Positions 60,966-64,000 of a stretch of DNA of 64,000 nucleotides are shown here, one piece after another. The notes under the pieces were generated by a model. That model was not told the origin of the DNA. It searched no databases and worked only from the letters and a program-made list of their open reading frames with translations. The stretch's first letter is position 1, and each line of letters begins with the position of its first letter. The position numbers and the translations under genes were made by a program. The DNA comes from Olsenella_L kribbiana (lineage in GTDB: Bacteria; Actinomycetota; Coriobacteriia; Coriobacteriales; Atopobiaceae): assembly GCF_036408795.1 (NCBI RefSeq), contig NZ_JAZGJP010000007.1:1-64000 (forward strand). The letters are read 5' to 3'.

Positions 60966-62702
60966 ATGAAGGCAGATCTTCTGCTGCAGGGCGCACAGGT
61001 CTTCGACAGCGCCTACCGCTGCTTCCGCACCGCTTCTGTCGCAATCCTGGATGGCAGGATCCTCTATGCCGGCACAGATGAGGAAGTCTTGAAGCAGATC
61101 GAGCCCCAGGAGGTCGCAGACCTTTCCGGACGCTGGGTCATTCCGGGACTCATCGATATCCATATGCATATCGAAAGCTCGATGGTCACGCCTCCGGTGT
61201 TCCTCAAGGCCGCCCTGCAGCATGGCACCTCGACCTGCATCGCGGAGCCCCATGAGATTGCCAATGTCTTCGGCACGGAGGGCATCGAGGAGTTCATCCG
61301 GCTTGCGCCGGCAGACGATCCGGAACATGCCGAGGTCTTCTTCGGGGCACCGAGCTCCGTTCCCTCGACAGATCTCGAGGATGCCGGCGCTGCTGTCACC
61401 CCTGAAGACATCTCTTTCCTTATGAAGAATCCCCGCGTGCGCTGCCTCGGTGAGGTCATGGATTGCCGTACGGTCATCTCCGACCCCGGATCGCGTGCCG
61501 CACGTGTCGTGAAGGCGGCCGAAGCATCCCGTACGGTGCCCATCATCGAGGGGCATGTGCCGGCATTTCTGGGCCTCGACCTTGCGCGCATCCTCTATGC
61601 CGGCATCGACTCGGACCATTGCGAGCAGACGCCCGAGCGCATGCGCCAGCGCTTCGAGATGGGCATGTTCGTCGAGGTGCAGCTCAAGTCCGTGACAAAG
61701 GAAAACATTGCGTATCTGGCAGCGCACCCCGAGCTCACAGGGCTCTGGAGCTTCGTGACCGACGATGTGATGGCGGACCAGCTCCAGCACGATCACCTTG
61801 CACGGGTCGTGCGCCAGGCAATCTCGTATGGCCTCGACCCTGCCTCTGCCATCATTGCAGCCACATCGTCTCCTGCAGCACGCATGGACCTGCGCGACAG
61901 AGGACGCATCGCCCCTGGACGCCTGGCAGACCTCGTCGTGCTCGATTCGCTTGAGGGCTTCCATGTGGCTTCTGTCATGCATCGCGGCTGCTGGGTGGAC
62001 AGAGACTCTGCCGACACTTCGTCCCGCCATGACTTCCCTGAGCGCTACTACGAAAGCATCCACCTCGCGCCACGGACGCTGGACGATTTCGCGCTTTTGG
62101 CCCCCGAGGGTGCCGGCGCGACCGTCAGGGTGCACACGATGGAGATACAGAAGAGCTCGACCTTCACGCCGGATGTGGTGCGCGAGCTTCCTGTGAAGGA
62201 TGGCCGCATCGACTGGAAGGGGACAGGCGGCCTTGCGCTGGCACGTGTCTTCGAGCGCCACCACGGCCTCGGCCTTTCGGGCACAGCCCTTCTTTCGGGC
62301 GCATGCCTCAAGGAAGGAGCCGTTGCCTCGACCTGGGTACATGACCACCACAACCTGCTCGTTGTCGGCGCAAATGAAGAGGACATGGTGCTTGCCGCGA
62401 ATTCCGTCATCGCACGCCAGGGAGGCCTTGTCGTCGTGCGCGATGGCAAGATTGTGGCAGAGATGCCGCTGCCGGTAGCAGGCATCCTGACGGAAGATCC
62501 GCTTCCTTTGGCAGCGCAGAGGCTTGCAGCCGTGACACGTGCCCTCAAGGACCAGGGATGGGGCAACAGCAACCCGGTCATGTCCCTCTGCACGATTGCG
62601 CTTCCGGTCAGCCCGGCGCTCAAGGTGACCGACCGCGGGCTTGTGGATGTGCGCCAGGGAAAGCTGGTCGATCTTGTCCTTCCAGAGGGAGAGGAGGCAT
62701 GA
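60966..62702 (+). CDS. ade: Adenine deaminase
   Basis: The 578-residue amidohydrolase has the N-terminal metal site PGLIDIHMHIESS, the EPHEIANVFG and EGHVPAF segments, a central FVTDDVMAD, and the C-terminal VHDHHNLLVVG/GGLVVVRDGKI typical of the AdeC/Ade family. It converts adenine to hypoxanthine and ammonia with a Mn/Fe centre. It is co-encoded with a PotABCD-like importer and a nucleoside hydrolase, so the operon probably salvages or ferments purines. Confidence 0.93.
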   Translation: MKADLLLQGAQVFDSAYRCFRTASVAILDGRILYAGTDEEVLKQIEPQEVADLSGRWVIPGLIDIHMHIESSMVTPPVFLKAALQHGTSTCIAEPHEIANVFGTEGIEEFIRLAPADDPEHAEVFFGAPSSVPSTDLEDAGAAVTPEDISFLMKNPRVRCLGEVMDCRTVISDPGSRAARVVKAAEASRTVPIIEGHVPAFLGLDLARILYAGIDSDHCEQTPERMRQRFEMGMFVEVQLKSVTKENIAYLAAHPELTGLWSFVTDDVMADQLQHDHLARVVRQAISYGLDPASAIIAATSSPAARMDLRDRGRIAPGRLADLVVLDSLEGFHVASVMHRGCWVDRDSADTSSRHDFPERYYESIHLAPRTLDDFALLAPEGAGATVRVHTMEIQKSSTFTPDVVRELPVKDGRIDWKGTGGLALARVFERHHGLGLSGTALLSGACLKEGAVASTWVHDHHNLLVVGANEEDMVLAANSVIARQGGLVVVRDGKIVAEMPLPVAGILTEDPLPLAAQRLAAVTRALKDQGWGNSNPVMSLCTIALPVSPALKVTDRGLVDVRQGKLVDLVLPEGEEA

Positions 62703-62704
62703 GA

Positions 62705-63631
62705 ATGGCAAGAAAGGTCCTGATGGATGCCGATCCGGGAAACGACGATGCGCTTGCCCTCATGATGCTTGCGGCGCAGCCCGACATCGATCTGGTGGCG
62801 CTCACGACCGTGGCAGGCAATGTGCCGGCAGATGTGACAGCGCGCAATGCGCTCGACCTTGTGGCATTCCTCGGCCTCGATATCCCGGTCGCCCAGGGAT
62901 CTGTACCTCTCCTTGCACCCTATGAGCGGCTCTCCGCGAGCCTCATGGGTCCGCGGGGACTTGGGGCTGCCGAGCTTCCTCACACAGAAGGCACGCTCTC
63001 GGAGCTGCCGTCTGCCGAGCTCATCTGGCAGATGCTGTGCCGCTATCCGCACGAGCTCGAGATTCTGGCGACAGGGCCGCTCACGAATCTGGCGCTGCTC
63101 ATCCGGCTGCATCCTGAAGCACCCCGCCTCATCAAGCGGCTTGTCCTTATGGGCGGTTCGCGCTTCGGCGGCAATACGTCTCCTGCTGCCGAGTTCAATA
63201 TCCATACCGACCCTGAAGCGGCACATATCGTGTTTTCCTCCGGTGTGCCGCTTTCCATGGTGGGACTCGAAGTCGGCTACGACCACCGGCTCAAAAGGGA
63301 CGACTTTGCCCGCCTGGCCACGTGCGCTCCCCGGATCGGTGCCTTTGCAGGCCAGCTCTTCTTCTATCCCGGAACGCCGGAGCACAGCCTTTCCGGGCGC
63401 GGGTGGCCGGTCTTCGACTCCCTTGCCGCTGCCGTGCTCATCGACCCCCAGTGCGCCCAGACTGCCGAGTGGTTTGTTGATGTGGAGACCAAGGGTGCCC
63501 TTACGTACGGCGAGACGCTGATCGACGAGAAGGGGCGTCTCAAGCAGAAGCCCCAGACAAAGGTGGTCCTCGGCTATCCGCACGACCGCTATCTGGAATT
63601 GCTGACGCAGAGCTTGAAGGCGCTTGACTGA
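62705..63631 (+). CDS. Nucleoside hydrolase
   Basis: The 308-residue protein begins VLMDADPGNDDALALM, the Ca2+-binding Asp cluster of inosine-uridine preferring nucleoside hydrolases. It also has ILATGPLTNLALL, LVLMGGS and AEFNIHTDPEAAHIVF. It splits nucleosides to base and ribose. ATG 62705 is seven bases from GGAGG; an ATG at 62699 overlaps the adenine deaminase stop. Together they release adenine and deaminate it. Confidence 0.9.
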   Translation: MARKVLMDADPGNDDALALMMLAAQPDIDLVALTTVAGNVPADVTARNALDLVAFLGLDIPVAQGSVPLLAPYERLSASLMGPRGLGAAELPHTEGTLSELPSAELIWQMLCRYPHELEILATGPLTNLALLIRLHPEAPRLIKRLVLMGGSRFGGNTSPAAEFNIHTDPEAAHIVFSSGVPLSMVGLEVGYDHRLKRDDFARLATCAPRIGAFAGQLFFYPGTPEHSLSGRGWPVFDSLAAAVLIDPQCAQTAEWFVDVETKGALTYGETLIDEKGRLKQKPQTKVVLGYPHDRYLELLTQSLKALD

Positions 63632-63682
63632 AGGCTTCGTCTGCTCGGCCCGGACAGGCGGGAGCATCCTCTGGAGATGGAG

Positions 63683-63713
63683 AAGCAGCCCAGAAACGTG
63701 CTCTGGGCTGCTT
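63683..63713. terminator. Bidirectional terminator after the nucleoside hydrolase gene
   Basis: AAGCAGCCCAG (63683-63693) pairs with CTGGGCTGCTT (63703-63713), followed by TTCTGG. It separates convergent genes. Confidence 0.8.
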
Positions 63714-63741
63714 TTCTGGTTCTGGCACCTGCGATGCGGGC

Positions 63742-64000
63742 CTAGCTTGTGCGGGATGCTTCGGCTCTGCGCAGGAGCTGCTCTGCACGCTCGGCACGCG
63801 CGAGGAACTGCTCGAGGCTGAAGTATCCTCCAGCCTCCGCCCAGAGCTGGCCGTCTGCGTAGAAGCGGAGCGTCGGGGCAGAGAGCACATCTGCCTGGGC
63901 TGCAAGGGCAGGGTGCTCGTCGAGCGAGATGTAGACGGCTGCAAGCGGAAGATGCTCCGGTACCTTTTCGCGTTCGTCAAGCCAGGAATCAATCTTCTGG
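63742..64000 (-). CDS. Thioredoxin-like protein, C-terminal part
   Basis: The visible 85 residues read EHLPLAAVYISLDEHPALAA, then VLSAPTLRFYADGQLWAEAG and FSLEQFLARAE, which is the second half of a thioredoxin fold with the cis-Pro in SAPTL. The start and the CxxC active site lie beyond the window, so catalytic competence cannot be judged. Confidence 0.7.
   Translation of the reverse strand, partial: QKIDSWLDEREKVPEHLPLAAVYISLDEHPALAAQADVLSAPTLRFYADGQLWAEAGGYFSLEQFLARAERAEQLLRRAEASRTS

Noticed and set aside
1..64000. CRISPR arrays, rRNA, tRNA and phage structural genes
   Set aside because: No regularly spaced repeats, no rRNA or tRNA structure, and no phage gene were recognised in the window.

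Overview
The window is high-GC bacterial DNA with dense genes, AGGAG-type ribosome binding sites and GTG as an occasional start. Gene content points to an anaerobic, fermentative, host-associated actinobacterium, probably class Coriobacteriia (Olsenella/Collinsella-like). Supporting genes are AdhE, L-cysteine desulfidase, Hsp33, ferredoxin-type redox enzymes, beta-glucuronidase with a PTS permease, and many DUF4143 ATPase and toxin-antitoxin-like cargos. The taxonomic call is inference; no rRNA or tRNA gene was seen.

Layout. 1-2.4 kb: accessory DNA with an IS3 transposase remnant, an Abi/HEPN protein and a broken membrane gene. 2.5-9.5 kb: cysteine desulfidase, hslO, a PIN-domain gene pair, a 3-hydroxyacyl-CoA dehydrogenase-like gene, a secreted esterase and a DMT exporter. 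9.8-17.5 kb: one long rightward cluster with a three-part flavin/iron-sulfur amino-acid (opine-like) dehydrogenase, a BFD [2Fe-2S] protein, ornithine cyclodeaminase, an AraC regulator, a PII protein and an APC permease. 17.5-26 kb: small genes, a HAD phosphatase, carbamate kinase, an MHS-family transporter behind a branched-chain-amino-acid leader peptide, a broken PTS-EIIA regulator, BrnQ, an SDR and PrsW. 26-28.8 kb: antitoxin and transporter remnants, a GNAT toxin-antitoxin-like pair and an EamA transporter. 29-36.7 kb: HAD phosphatase, adhE plus a small kinase-like gene, flavin reductase, a DUF4143 ATPase and a FadR-type regulator. 36.8-43.3 kb: a CrtI-like flavoprotein with an FNR/[2Fe-2S] reductase, a GNAT gene, and preT-preA. 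43.3-53 kb: a second DUF4143 ATPase and a glucuronide locus (LacI, DhuI-like isomerase, DhuD-like reductase, UidA, AraC, PTS EIIBC). 53-56 kb: a truncated peptide-binding protein, a 36-residue hydrophobic protein and decayed DNA. 56-64 kb: pirin, a PotABCD-like ABC operon with a frameshifted ATPase gene, adenine deaminase, nucleoside hydrolase and a thioredoxin-like gene cut by the window end.

The most unusual structure is architectural. Three small defence or toxin-antitoxin-like cargos (PIN pair, GNAT pair, DUF4143 ATPase) each sit just beyond the 3' end of a chromosomal gene (hslO, EamA transporter, lacI). On the far side of each cargo lies a second, diverged copy of that gene's 3' end, followed by a terminator-like hairpin. 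This is the footprint expected of integration into gene 3' ends, yet no integrase is visible.

Other points of note are a candidate Ile/Leu/Val attenuator, a PII protein with a changed 2-oxoglutarate-site residue, a consistent LacI operator set across the glucuronide locus, and a repeated operator 10-mer between the FadR-type gene and the redox pair it faces.
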